NCBI GenBank assembly: GCA_905331475.1
Contig: CAJNYU010002712.1
Span: 25,503-89,502 of the forward strand
Direction: 5' to 3'
DNA length: 64,000 nt
Source: Rotaria socialis
Taxonomy: Eukaryota > Rotifera > Eurotatoria > Philodinida > Philodinidae
Under the pieces are notes generated by a model. The model did no database searches. It was not told the origin of the DNA and worked only from the letters and a program-made list of their open reading frames with translations. How positions within the stretch are numbered: position 1 is the first letter of the stretch; each line of letters opens with the position of its first letter. Shown here piece after piece: positions 46,701-59,336 of this stretch. A program made the position numbers and the translations under genes.

Positions 46701-48398
46701 CATAGTTTATTTACCGTGGTGCCTATCGAAATAAGTCATCTTCATTGGCAGCTAAAAGAATTTCCTCAAGATTATCCAGGACGAGCAAAAATTCTATTAC
46801 GAATCGCCGAGTATTACATTGAGGAAGCTCGTCAAAATGATAAAAAGAATCATTTGTCAGGTAATATACGGAAGAAAGAAAAAAGTCAGTCAGTTGAAAG
46901 AAACAAGATGAATTTATTGAAAAATACATCTCAAGATCATTCTAACTTCATTGCTACTAGATTAACGCAAATAGCTGTTACAAAATTTTTTAAGTTTTGA
47001 GTTTTTAAGATTGTTTTCTTTATCTCTTTATTTAAAATAGCACTATGCTGTTGGCAAAAAGCGCAAAATTATTATACTGATATTCTTAGTATGAAAGAAA
47101 CTGCAGCAAAACAGGATTTGGATTTAGCTGAAACAGGCTATTGTAAATGCTTACTTAAACAACATCGATATTCACGAATTAATGAACGCTTAAGCGCTCG
47201 CAATCGTATTTCGTCAGCTGATCTATGGTTGATATATGCCCAAGCACAACGAAATATTGGAGATTACGATGCAGCAAAGTACGGCATTCAAAAAGCTCTT
47301 GATCTACACTCACTCGATATCGATATTAAACGAGAAGAAAAAGCAATCAAAATGAAATACGAGCGGATAAACGTCACTAAGCGACTAGATTTTAATTGTC
47401 GCTCATCAAGTCTTGATGAACAACAACCATGGTACAACATTTTATCGATTGATGGTGGTGGAATTCGAGGAATTATTCCTGCTATTTGGTTGATGGAACT
47501 TGAACGTAAGATTCGACAGCCAATATCGTCGATATTCAATATTGTCGCTGGCACATCAACAGGTGCGATTATTGCTGCAGGACTTACGACGCCTTCACTG
47601 GACAATAAAACCATGCCGCGTTATCAAGCATTTGACCTAGTTGAACTTTATCGGTCAAAAGCAAGTAGAGTATTCTCTGGGGATCAAAGCACTATCAGTC
47701 GCCTTCGAACTTCTTTTTTGAAAGAGCCCAAATATATGGATACTGGTCGTCAAGCGTTATTCCAAGAGTATTTTGGCGACGCAACATTGTCGGATTCTAT
47801 GAGTGAACTCATTATACCTGCCGTAAAAAATGAAGGAAACGTTACCGACCAATTTACACGACGCGCTAGTAAACAGGATCCAACAAACAACTTTCGTCTC
47901 ACAGATGTACTCATGTGTACCACGGCTGCACCGACTTACTTTCCGGCCTACCGGTTCAACAGTACTGTCTATGTCGACGGTGGCGTACAAGCCAATAATC
48001 CGGCAATGATTGCTTATGACCACACTTTAAATTCTTATCGAAATTGTGATAGAAATCGTATTCGTATTTTATCCTTGGGTACTGGTGACTTTGTTTCTGA
48101 TCCACTCAACCCCGAAGCCAATCGAAATCTCCTATTCTGGGCGAGAAACCATCAATCTGTATTTAAAATATTGATGGATGGTCCTCAGAATAATATAGAT
48201 CTTCATCTTAATTCTGTTCTGGGTGACAACTACTATCGATGGCAAATATGGCTCGAAAATCCTATTGAACTTGATGATAAACAAGACACAACTATTGATC
48301 GACTAATCGACTTAGCTCATGGACACTTGGAAGAAATGGAAGCATATGATAATCGTCATCGACTTGGTTGTGTCATAGAAAACCTACGTTCAAAATAA
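43703..48398 (+). CDS. large patatin-like phospholipase with J-domain-like and TPR-like N-terminal regions
   Basis: Three exons, 43703-45899, 46045-46860, 47041-48398 (introns 145 and 180 bp), frame-consistent at both joints (LLAGG-KDNLEQC; HLSA-LCCWQK), giving 1456 residues. The C-terminal patatin domain has the oxyanion loop DGGGIRG (1142-1148), nucleophile elbow GTSTG (1175-1179) and DGG (1317-1319), i.e. a complete Ser-Asp dyad; such enzymes cleave acyl chains from membrane lipids. Residues ~250-285 (RRYREWARIFHSDKHGANPKF) resemble a J domain with HSD instead of HPD, so Hsp70 stimulation is doubtful. Residues ~1005-1095 look like TPR helices (WLIYAQAQRNIGDYDAAKYG). 517-532 is hydrophobic. 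The rest is helical and unassigned. The ATG directly follows TTCAG. AATAAATAAA lies ~65 bp after the stop. The family is certain for the C-terminus; the N-terminal assignments are tentative. Confidence 0.82.
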
Positions 48399-48399
48399 T

Positions 48400-48832
48400 A
48401 GAACTTGCTGTTTTGGTATGAGTGTTATTAGATATGCTCACAATAACAAAACGTCCAATATAAGACAATAAATAAAAACTCGACTACAGTTAAATGCGTT
48501 ATGGCAACTGATGTCCTACGTTAGATTCACAGACGTCAAAACGAGGTCTTTTTTTACTGATCAAGTAACCTACTCTCTTTAAAAAAAAGGTGTCATATGG
48601 AGCCATTTATGGTTCTAGCGAAGATACGGAACCTTTTAAGGTTTCATTCGTTTATTAATAAACCATCGAGGGTTCTAGCTAGTTTAAAAAACCATGTCAG
48701 ATAATAAATAGTTCCGGATGTTTAAAAGAGTTCGATATTGCACCATTTTTTTTAAGCTGAACCTTTTTTCCAAAGATGGCTCTAGCGCAAGTCGCTTGAA
48801 CTAAGATAAATTATTTCTTGAACGCGACTTTT
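48400..48832. other. intergenic, repeat-like
   Basis: Contains recurring GGTTCTAGC / GGAACCTTTT / GGCTCTAGCGCAAG motifs in partly inverted arrangement, likely MITE debris or the 3' end of the adjacent Harbinger element. No defined ends. Confidence 0.35.
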
Positions 48833-50634
48833 TTAATGTAAATCTCGAATAATTTGACNNNNNNNNNNNNNNNNNNNNNNNNNNNNNNNNNNNNNNNNNN
48901 NNNNNNNNNNNNNNNNNNNNNNNNNNNNNNNNNNNNNNNNNNNNNNNNNNNNNNNNNNCTTAAACTGTTTAATTCTTGAATTCACTGCTTCTACCACCCA
49001 TCGTACCTTTGTTACATATTTCGACTGGTTTACTTCGGTTGTGGTAAATTGTCGACGGCCATTTAAAAAAGGCGGTAAAACTACATTCAAACCAAGACTT
49101 TCCATTATGTGAACTGAGTCCCGAAACCCTCTGTCCACAACAACAATGTCATCCTAAATGGAGGCTACTTAGTTTTTATACATCGTGCAGAATCTCTACT
49201 TTTTTCAACCAATTTAATATATTTTCCGTATTTCGATGCAGAATATTGTTCATGATAGAAGCATCATTATTTGCGTAATTTGAACAAAAAGGGTCAATGC
49301 AAGCGATGACATAGCAGGTGGTGGAAACAATAACCATCGGCTTCAAAAGCGATCGCTTCTTGTAAAGATTGAATGACTTACGTTGGAATTCGTTGTTTCT
49401 CGATTTCTAATGGAAAAACATGTCGTATTATATTCAGAAGAACGAAATCTTTTTCGTTACCTGAATATATAAATATGTTCCATCTATCACAACAATCGCT
49501 GTATTAGATTCAGCATCACACATAAGTCGCCGAGCCATTGTTGAAGTATGTTGATCGATAATTTCCTGTCGTGTGATATGATTGAATCCTAAATTGCTTG
49601 GTACAAATCGGGCCATCAATGCAGCTCGGACAGTTTTAAGAGATCGAGATACTGCTTTTTTGTCTGGTAGTTGGAATAACACAGCCAAAATATTAAGCGA
49701 TAATCCAAGTCGAAGTTTACATAATAAAATGGCAAGTGCAGTTCTAATAGATCTATTGCTGGAATTACGAATATTAGAATGAAATAGATATGAAGCTAGA
49801 TCTTCAAATTGAACTTTTGTTAAACTTGTTAAGATTTGATATTCATCATCGGATAAAGATAAAGGATTGTCAAAATCAAAGCGTTTTTGCTGTTCAAATA
49901 AGATTTGCCATCTACTTATCAGTAATTGTACATCACTTGAACTAAATCGTTTGCTTTGTATCGAGAACGGTCCAACTTTGTCGACCGCGTTCTTTGTCAA
50001 TCGATCATCATCTAAATGTTGAGAACAACACCGAGCACCTTCAGGTATTAGAATATTTTTTTTCAAAAAAATAAGATCACGGTCTTCTGCTGATACTGTT
50101 CTTGAGTTTCTTTCCATATTAGCCGAACAAATGCAACAAGTTCTGTGAGTGAAAGATTCAATATAAACACATAAAAATAAATTGTGTCTTACTTGTGAGA
50201 TGAAGTGGTGCAATTCATTGGCAAAGTGATAGTTTCCTGTGTTATGCCGAACGTTGAATTCGTATCGGATGTAATTGCTACCTTTGCTACATCAATAATA
50301 TCTGAATCCATCGAGTTATTCTGATAAATTTGTGGAGAAGAAACAAGAATAGCAGTTTCAAAAAAAAGAATTTAAATACCTGATTCATATCCACATTATC
50401 GTCAGCCTCAGCCAATTCTTCTTCTTCAATACGTGATAATAAGTCACCAAAATCAGGATTCTGTCTTTTCCACTTGTAATAAGCAGATCGACAAGCATCA
50501 CACACTTTTGTTTCACTTGAAATTGATTGCATTGTTTTAATTGATACAAATAAACGTAGACATGAAGACTTCGATAATCGAGCACTTGAGATCCGCTCAA
50601 AACGTGACCCACAGGGACAATAATAGTGCGGCAT
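48833..50634 (-). CDS. PIF/Harbinger-type DDE transposase, interrupted by an assembly gap
   Basis: Five exons on the minus strand: 50634-50380, 50320-50193, 50142-49461, 49406-49200, 49153 into the gap; introns of 46-59 bp, all frame-consistent, ~489 residues before the gap. After the gap ...QIIRDLH ends at 48833. Features in order: N-terminal cysteine cluster CPCG plus CDACRSAYYKWK, a second Cys/His group CCICSAN...CCSQHL, helix-turn-helix (ALAILLCKLRLGLSLNILAVLF), then catalytic residues: Asp in VVIDGTYLYIQ, Asp in VVVDRGFRD, Glu in VRWVVEAVNSRIKQF. The DDE triad is intact, as in DDE_Tnp_4 transposases (Harbinger/ISL2EU). It could be active, but I found no convincing terminal inverted repeats. 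The function is cut-and-paste transposition. Confidence 0.78.
48859..48958. other. 100-base assembly gap (N run)
   Basis: Exactly 100 N, the usual placeholder for a gap of unknown size, within the last exon of the transposase. Its true length is unknown, so the frame across it cannot be judged. Confidence 0.98.
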
Positions 50635-52010
50635 AATTCTTATTCAACTAACAAATGAATACTTTTCAACAGAAAAACACGATTATCCAGGCGCAGCGGG
50701 CGATTCCAAATTTTTTTCGTGATGAACAGATACGTTTTAACTCACACGTCTATGTCAAATGACTTCGCTACACTAACGTATAAAGATAATTCAACACGTG
50801 TTAAGCGTACACTTTTTTTCACGGATACAAGTTTTTCTTTCTTCTTTTCTCTTCAACGATATTTGCGTTCCGTTGCAACACTTACGATCACTTCTCTCAT
50901 ATTCCTCAGTAGCCGAATAACACATCCAGTACAGAAGAAAAAAACATCTCAAACAATATTGCAGCACCAACCACTTCTGGAAATAGGCATTTCATTTTTT
51001 CGTAGGAAATACTAGATCTGATCGAAATCTATCTTCTGATATAAAATTCATAATGGTTCCGATTAAAATCGAGATTATTTTCTTAGCCATTTCATCAGAG
51101 ATCAGGATTATTTATCAAAAAATTTGATTTGTTCCTCTTATCATGACTCCCGGGCCAAGGGTTTTTTCGCGATTTTTTTGCATAAAACTCTAGATCTGAT
51201 CAAGATCTAGTGAATGAGAAGTGCTAGAAGTTAAAAAGTCGGTGGATGTTAGACGTATTTAAAACGTAAGATAAGGTTAAATCCTCATGTTGAATATTAA
51301 AGTTCGAGCTGTCTGTGCCTACAAAACATATAATATATTGAACTGATTTTGCTATAAAACAATTTTTGGCATCGTTTTTGATAATTTTGGTAGAGAAAAT
51401 CCCGATTCCTACAGGGGGCCGATTTCGGCTCTTAACGCCACCCGTCCTTTCTGAGTGTACGAAAGTACTTTTCAAAATCAAAGAGCGTCATGCCCTGCAT
51501 ATTTGCATGCTTTCTTGAACGGAAAAAAGTTCATCCGATTGTGATGGGAAACGGTCAAAATAACTAGGGATGGAAAATAGACCATTTTTGGACCGTGTTT
51601 GGTTCATAACTTCCTTAAACAAGCAGATTTCGGACTGAAATTTGTATCACAGACTATCTGCTCAAGGTCCAATATATCATCAGAATTTCAGTCCATTTGG
51701 ACGTTCTTGGGCAAATATAAACTTTCGAGGGGTGGTGGGAAAGTGTCTTAAAACCATTATACTCCATCGTAAATCATCGATTAAAACCTTCTCAATAAGA
51801 TTTTAATTTTTTGTTGATCGATTAGAGTTTTGACAATCGATTCCAACCAATGCAGTAGTCAATTTCTCGAAGACACCGATTACATCTCCTTAAATGTTTT
51901 TTATATTCGCTTTTGTCAACAAGATAATCCCAATACAATTTTTAAAAAGTGCATGATTTGACATACATGTAATTCTACATATACGCAACTTGGTCATATA
52001 CGACTAAGAA

Positions 52011-53080
52011 ACATGTGTCGGGCAAAATTAAACCTTACTATCTTTCAAATTCAAAATTTAAACTAAATATTTCAAATTCAAAGTAGTAGATATTCAGGTT
52101 TAATTTAACTTCGAAAAAAACTTGCTGTCTGCGCTTTCATATTATATAAGTTTTTCTTATACCTTGAAGATGTAGAGTACGCTACCTTTCCCAATATAAA
52201 ATCAAGAAGCTTTCGAGAAGATGTAGAGTATGCTAGTTTTCCCTACGGTAGTGGATTTACAGTTCAAGAAAATATAGTATTTGCTAAGATTTTGTTGCAA
52301 TATTTGTGAAGATTCAGTATCGTATGTGCTTAAACACTTTTGTTGGATACTGAAACCTGGTGCTTTGTAATGGAAGTAAGTTGGGTTATTATGTATGAAT
52401 TTTATCGTTTTCTATCGTATGAAGAGATTGATGTCATGGTTAATTGTCACATTGAATGAGGGAACGCGAAAAAATGGGAGTTAGAATGAGTGACTTCAGA
52501 ATATGAACTGTATGAAAAAAAATTCAACACAGTGATGAAAATGCACAATCTGTGAAAATGGCGACCTTCTTATAGAATTTGCAATTTTCTATCCTTCAGT
52601 TCAATCGTTTGTAGATTCATCAATCAGATTTTTACAGGTATAGAGTAAATTAAGATCACCTTTACGACTTGGTGATTACGAGAGACTCAAGATCGATTTA
52701 TATATCGTCATAATATCTAGGTCATCAATGATGTTACTGCAAATATGATAGTTCAACGGTTGACTTCATAGAAAACGTTGACCTGAAGTGAACCGCAATC
52801 AGTTTTTATTGCACATTTCTTTTATTTAATAAATCGATTAAAATAAAGTCACATTTATTATATCAACCAAAGAAGAGGTAAAAAGAAAAAATGGTGCTAT
52901 CCTATGAATTCGTGTTATTAGTGAATTCATCAAAATAATTGGCCATTTACCTATAACAATTTTTTCGCAGCATATTATTTACCACATAATTCATAAATCG
53001 AAATGAAAATCTCTTTTTCAAAAGAAGCGCCTCTTCGCGTACGAAATTTGCTTAGGTTTAATTTTGCCTGTGACAAATGT
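52011..53080. mobile_element. possible 1.07-kb element with ~25-bp inverted ends
   Basis: ACATGTGTCGGGCAAAATTAAACC (left) pairs with GGTTTAATTTTGCCTGTGACAAATGT (right). The GGCAAAATTAAACCT core is identical over 15 bp. Weak internal copy CAGGTTTAATTTAAC near 52100. No ORF and no obvious target duplication. Confidence 0.45.
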
Positions 53081-53337
53081 CTGAAATCTTATTCGAACAT
53101 GATAAAATCAACCAAGATATGCTATTCAACGTAATTAACCTGCCTAACACTTATCATTTAAAAAAAATAAAAATTCATAGATATTTTAACGGAAAGCTGT
53201 CCTCTACATTTCATCATTCAAAGTCAAATGAAAAGGATTGTTGAAGAAATGAGCGCGATTTCTTGTAAGGATATAGAAAAAAATTTTCTTTTAACTAAAG
53301 TGAAAATGAGTTTAGGGTAATTGATTCCCATGCAAAA

Positions 53338-53652
53338 CAAATTGCTGGAGAAGTCAACCCTAATATGATTTTAATTGATTTCTAATGTCAGGATTAAAAT
53401 CGATTTCCAACTTTAATTGAAAATAATGAATAAAAATCGGCATTACTTGATTTTCTTTGGGTAAAAGTCATAAACAACTGATGAAAATCTATTACCTTGA
53501 GGTATTGATTTTAACTAGTGGAAAAAAGTCATGATTCATCGATTTCAGTCGCCCAATTTATCGAAATAAATCGGAATTATTGGATTTTAATCAATTATTC
53601 ACCCTGCAAAATCAATTAAAATCATATTAGGGTTGATTTCTCCAGCAATTTT
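53338..53652. mobile_element. 315-bp MITE with 42-bp near-perfect inverted repeats
   Basis: Left AAATTGCTGGAGAAGTCAAC...TAATTGAT and right ATCAATTA...GTTGATTTCTCCAGCAATTT are reverse complements over ~42 bp with one mismatch. The interior is rich in AAAATCGATTT/ATTTTAATC. No coding capacity and no clear target duplication. Confidence 0.75.
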
Positions 53653-54860
53653 CTTACATGAGGAAGGCATACACAAAACTATTCATTCGCTCAGTTCATT
53701 AGCATTTCACTAATATCTCTATCCATCAACTGAAAAGCGCCCCTTTCACAAATCAGGATCATGAACATGGAGTATTTAGCAAAATAGATTCTTCAATTTA
53801 TCTAAAATGTTGCATCTCTGTATACATTGTGTACTTCTGTCGTTGCCAAGTTTTTGCTCAAAAGTATCGAGTGCTTCATGTTTTCTGAAAACCTATCAAA
53901 GCACTGAAAGTGTTTCGGTCTTCTGAATTCCTCATGTCATGATACCCTGATGAGACTGTCTAAACTCTTCACTGATATACCATTGCCTACGATATTCAGC
54001 TTTGTGTCATATGCTCTTTGTATCAGATTACTGAGCAAACCACGAGTTTTAGAAAAATTTACATTTCTAACCGCAGACCACATTCTATGAAACCATGTTT
54101 CAGAATTCAGTGGTCTATCGGTGATACTACAAAGGGATATGTATTTTAAAAGCAACTTAATGCACGATTCTTAGAAATATCCTAGCTAACGCAGGGTTTT
54201 TAGAACCTGAGCGTGAAGTACGGAAGATATCTTTCATCTCCCAATACTTTTTGAGTCAATGCATCAATTCACCTGAAATTTCATGCGTGTTTAAAAGTTA
54301 TTGGTTCTTTTACATAACACAATCTTATTCCAAACCATTAACTCGTGCAGATTTTCTCGAAAACTCCACAATAATAATTAAATACATTCATTTTCATAAT
54401 TATGTTCATGTTCCTGATGACTTTCGATCTAAATTGTTTAGGAACCCAACACTTTTACATTCAGTAGATCTATAAAAAATCTGATTGTTTTTAACTTAGA
54501 TCATAACAAGCAAGAGTCACCAAACACGAAGACTTTCCGAATTATTAAATATATTAGAGAACGTGAATCGTTGCACATTCTCGAACAGATATTGTATAAA
54601 TCTAAAAATTACACAAATTCTCACTGATACAAAAGTCTAGCTCATATCACTAGGCACATCGCAAGATATTGATCCCTAAAGAGCAAGAAAACATCACTCC
54701 GATGTGATTTCATTTGAGTATGCCTTTAAGAACGCAAGGATTACCAGTTGTCGTTCTTATAAACGTTTTGCTCTGTACTGATGCATCATGATCTGAAACA
54801 CGAGAACTTTTCTAGTACATTGATATTATCTGAGTAGCTTTTCCGTGAGTTCTCGACAAT

Positions 54861-57366
54861 ACGCTCTTCGTTGCTCGTCGGCGTCATGCAAGGGCGCAAC
54901 TCACGTCTAACTAATATTATCAGATACTTCCAAGGCACAGGTATACCTTCATAGCTGCTAGTACTCGACGACTTTTACGACCTCAATTTTTGTGAATATT
55001 AAGAAGGCCTGACAAATTTCAATGCTGATTGACAGCGAATGATATGCATTAAACTATAGCGCCACTTGCTTCCTCTAATCTATCTCTATCGGTGGATTTT
55101 TCTGAACGACCTTTGCTTTCTTGCGAGATGGATTCACTCAACTCTGAGAAGCTGTTAAAGTCTTACAAAGTGTAACTGGGAATTAATTAAAGCTATCCCG
55201 TCCTCTGTGAAGTAATTATGTTGTGTTCTTATCTATTGATCCTTGAGTGGAAAATACCCAATCATTTGCCGTAAATCTCAGATTTTCGACCTGTATATAT
55301 ATAGAAAGGAAATCGAAAGCCGAACTAAACCATCTGTGGTATCATCGGGTTACACAAACATAAAAATTCATGTAAACTGTGTAGCTCAATCTTTGCAACC
55401 AATAAAAGTTAGTTAGACTCCATGTTCGCATGTTAAAATCCAAGCACTTTCCCTCTTTCTGACATTAAGAGTGGTTTCTAGCAGTTTCACTCTCTTACTC
55501 TCTCACGCACAGGATCATCCATCATTCCAATGAGAACAAGCTGACTTTCGCGTTCTGCGAATATCAATAGTCCGCTCCTTCATAATGGAAATGTCACATG
55601 GATGATGCCCAGCACTCCTACAGCTACTCATCAAACCTTTTTAGTAAATGAAGAATAGAAGCTGAGATTTTTTCATCTTCCGAAATCTGATTGACCAGTG
55701 TGAGTACCATGGTGGCACCTGATTGACGGGCCATCATGATCCCCCTATCTCACCATTCAAGATTGTGATCCCGTTAAGACCTAAACCACGATTAGTCGGA
55801 TTCTCGAAATCTGATTGGTCAAAATGCTTGGGTGTGAGGGGAGAAGATAGGATGAGATGTAGGATTGTTCCTGGCATTAGGTATCGATGAGGTAATAGTT
55901 CGGGTTACCGATAGTCAGTGTTTTTCATTTTAAATTCAATATGTAAGAGAATGTTTTCTTACCCAGAGCAATCAAGCAAACGAACGCCTTTTTTCATATG
56001 ATGCTCCTTACAGTCGAGGGAATAAATGCTTCGACTCTGGATAATAATAGTAGTCAAGCTATCATCAACAGAATAAAACAAAACCGAGTAACATTAATTG
56101 ATCATGTTCTCTGTTTCTCACAAAACAAGTAACGCGGCATAAGTGCCGCTGACCCTCTACTGAAAGCATAGAATATTTTAAAAGCGTTATAGACACGTTA
56201 GTTCCAGAGTCTTATAACTTCACGTACTGATCTCTCCACACGATAATCATTAATCAAAAACCTGGTTCTAAAATACCAGATATAATTATTCTCATGGAAG
56301 AACTACGCTTTAACTTTCTTCATGCCTCTACTAGAACACCACATTAAAATATAATTTTTAATCAGCTTAATCCTCGCCCATCCAAGAGTCCTAACTAAAC
56401 AGACCGTATCGATATGGCATTATTCAATTGGTTTCTGTGGTACGAAAGTTGATTTTCACCAATATTATGTTAAACGACTAGTCGTTCGTCGGCGCCACTC
56501 ACGGCTAGCCGTTACCATGTTATATTATACTTTGTAGATGAAATTCGCATATCATACAGATCATTTACATCACTTTGACTTCTTTCAAAAGCCTGTTTCA
56601 ATGAAAACTGACGAAATACTATCATTCGATAACATACCAGTGATGCGCCTGAAAGTCCGATTTTCTCACTGTTTTCTTCGACTGAAGAACCGACTCAGTA
56701 GACAAAGAACAAGCCAACACCAAAACATTAATCTATAGATCTGTGCTTGAACACCACTTTACCAAAAACGTTTTTATTCAGCGGTTAGTCGTTCGTCGGC
56801 GCCTCTCGGGGGCGCCACTCACGGCTAGCCGCTTCCACTATGGATCAAATATACTTTTGCGATCAACCTCTTTTTTTAACAACTTCTATGATCGCTGCTT
56901 CAGTTAATTATAGAAGATTTTACCTTAAAATGAATGAACTCTGACGAAAGACAATGGAAACCAGCTGCTATCGCGTCACATCTCTTTTGCATTCATTTCC
57001 ACTTCTCAATAACCCTCTCAACCTTTTGAGATAAATTCCGCAAGGTTTCTGGCTACATACGAAGCATGGATGTGGCTCTACATGTACTATAATATATTTC
57101 TAAATTCCATGATTCTCACAGCTAACTCTTGGTAATTTCTCAATTAGTAAATGAAATTGTGACGATTCCTCATATAAACCAGATATTTTCATGCAAACTA
57201 CGCTATGACTTAAAGTTTGCACTTCCTCTGAAATATTGACACTTTGTTGAAACATTTCATGAATGGAATCTGACTGCAATAGTCCGCACAGCCACGCAGC
57301 CTCTTAATTATTTTTTATCATGCGAACTAGTAGTACACTTCCCACTTGAACGGCTAGCCGTGAGCT
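54861..57366. repeat. family of short GC-rich CGGCTAGCCG hairpin repeats
   Basis: Copies at ~54861-54914, 56474-56513, 56780-56833 (all + oriented: TAGTCGTTCGTCGGCGCC ... CACTCACGGCTAGCCG) and one inverted end at 57349-57366 (AACGGCTAGCCGTGAG). The 56780 copy is a near-complete hairpin, GGCGCC TCTCGGG GGCGCC at its core. The perfect hairpin at 59231-59276 shares CTAGTCGTT. They stand out as GC islands in AT-rich DNA. Confidence 0.6.
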
Positions 57367-57384
57367 ATAATGTTATTTTTATTT

Positions 57385-57455
57385 ATCTGTGAGTAATGTA
57401 ATGGTAAATGCATGGCCTTGAAAGATTTCATGATTTCGAATTCGCATCAGCAAAC
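57385..57455 (+). other. tRNA-like degenerate segment, possible SINE head
   Basis: GTAATGGTAAATGCATGG, CCTTGAAAG and GATTTCGAATTC follow in the order D-arm/A box, anticodon loop (TGA, Ser type) and T-arm/B box of a tRNA, with plausible spacing. Stems are poorly paired, so it is not a functional tRNA; a SINE or tRNA pseudogene is possible, chance not excluded. Confidence 0.25.
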
Positions 57456-57734
57456 GAGACTAAGGCAACTACCCAAAATGAAACGTCTGCTTCCATAAGT
57501 TACGAGGCAACGTTGTTAATATTTATTCAACTGAAATACATCTGATTTTGTGCATGAGAAAAGACGACGACATACACTAATATCTACTGTAACTAGGGAA
57601 AACAAGATCATTTAGCAAATATAATATCGCTTCACGAAAATAAAAGAATACTGTTTTTCACAAAAAACCCGAGTGAAACATATTCAAAAATATCAAAACC
57701 AACTGGTGTGTAAAACAAGTTTTTTCACTACAAT

Positions 57735-58060
57735 TGAACACTAAAAGCTATGAAAAAATCATGCCAAATTCGAGTTTCCCGACCCCAGTAACCTTTGATC
57801 AAACTTTATGAAAAGTCATTTTTTCACTAAAAAATTGAGGATTAAAAAATTATGAAAAACTAATGCCAGACTCGAGCTCCGCGATCACGATTACCTTTGG
57901 TCAACCCTTATAGAAAACTAATTTTTTTCTAAAAAAGTCTCTCTCTCTCCCTAAAAAAAGTAAAACGCAAAATTTCAGAAAACTAACCACAGATTTGAAT
58001 TCTTCGACCCCGATTTACCTTCGGTGAAACTTTATAAGAAGGTTACTTGAAATAGCTCAA
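57735..58060. repeat. three diverged ~120-bp tandem copies
   Basis: Each unit has a (T)GAAAAACTAATGCCAGACTC-like start, CGACCCCGATTACCTTTGG and CAAACTTTATGAAAA. The copies begin near 57750, 57850 and 57975. Followed by GCGAACGAACGGA and a (CA)n tract at 58094-58113, then a TTATTCCCTCGACTGAA-type terminus. Confidence 0.55.
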
Positions 58061-59230
58061 AAAAACATTTTTCTGTTCTGTGCGAACGAACGGACACACA
58101 CACACACACACACGAACAAACACATTTAACTCACTTTTCGTAGTACCCTCCTTTCAGTAGAGGGAATTAAAAGAATCATGCAATCACCTACGATTACTAA
58201 ATCCTACAACAAATTGATTAAGCTGACAAACGTTTTTGAATTATCCTCATCGTTCTTTCTTCTCTACTCTATCTATTTCTCAAACTATCCTTTTGGCATT
58301 TTTAAAGTGATTTCTCTCTCTATTTTTTAAAATATTTCATTTCTAACCTAGTTGACTATGTCGTATATACTTGATAAAAATGTTTTTCTTTATCAGCTGC
58401 AGGAGCGAAGTTCGCGTATAGCCTTAAAATAAAGCTTTATTCCCTCGACTGAAACGAGGGTATTACGAAAAGAATGTTACGAAAAACACATAAATGCGTT
58501 TGTCTGTCTGTTTGTTTGTGGCAGGTCAAAAAACATATATCAGAGGTTGGCTTACTTTTAGGTTTTCCGATATTTTGAAAGCACTTTACTATAGGGCATC
58601 GAGGGCGGTGAATCCGAATCCGTAGGCCATTTTTTGGCCGGGCTCTTATTGGTTGGTTTTCGACCAATTAGAAATCAACTTTCTTATTTTGGGGGTAGTG
58701 AGGACCATCATTGAAAATTTGAAATCAGATGTTATTGGCGTACTTCTTACTGACTTGAAAACTCTCGAACCAAAAATCAAAAAGTTTTTGGTGATAGTTA
58801 AAAAGGTGGTGATATCATCGAGAACGCATTTTCCTATGCTTTTGTCTCAGTCTAGCGAAGAAAATAACAGATGTTTAACATCGAGTTTTGTTTTACAGAG
58901 AAATGATGTGATCAAGTCTTTATATATTTTTTTAAGTCGAAATATCTTTAAACATGTGTTTACTCTCCGCAAGACTTTCTGCTAAAGTTCTATTTGGAGG
59001 TGCTAATACATACCAACGATTCATTCAGTGAAACTGGAGTACATATTAATAATAGATAGTTAGTTACCTGGGGTACAATTTAAGAATAGATAGTTAGTTA
59101 CCTACGATAGAATTTAGAAATATCAGAGATTTATTCTGATAATATTTCAATATTTGAGTCGAAATTTTGAGACAGGATTGACTTAAATGAGATAAAAAGT
59201 TGCCTCTTTGGTGGTTTACAGGTAAGAAGA

Positions 59231-59276
59231 GCAGCAGCTAGTCGTTTGGGGGGGGTTCCTAACGACTAGCTGCTGC
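59231..59276. repeat. perfect 16-bp hairpin around a G tract
   Basis: GCAGCAGCTAGTCGTT (59231-59246) and AACGACTAGCTGCTGC (59261-59276) are exact complements, with a 14-base loop containing a run of nine G. It shares CTAGTCGTT with the CGGCTAGCCG family. Confidence 0.8.
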
Positions 59277-59336
59277 CAAGGCAGGTTTATTCCCTTGACT
59301 GAAGAGAGAGTTATACGGAAAAAACACGTTGGTGAT

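Noticed and set aside
47288-48023. Minus-strand ORFs opposite the patatin domain
   Set aside because: Shadow frames of a gene with a complete catalytic signature on the plus strand.
57385-57455. Functional tRNA-Ser gene
   Set aside because: Anticodon-loop and T-loop words are present but the acceptor, D and T stems do not pair.
57735-58060. CRISPR-like array
   Set aside because: Units are ~120 bp and diverged with no unique equal-length spacers; the DNA is eukaryotic.
58653-58985. 110-codon ORF
   Set aside because: Lies between transposon termini; no motif and no exon partners.
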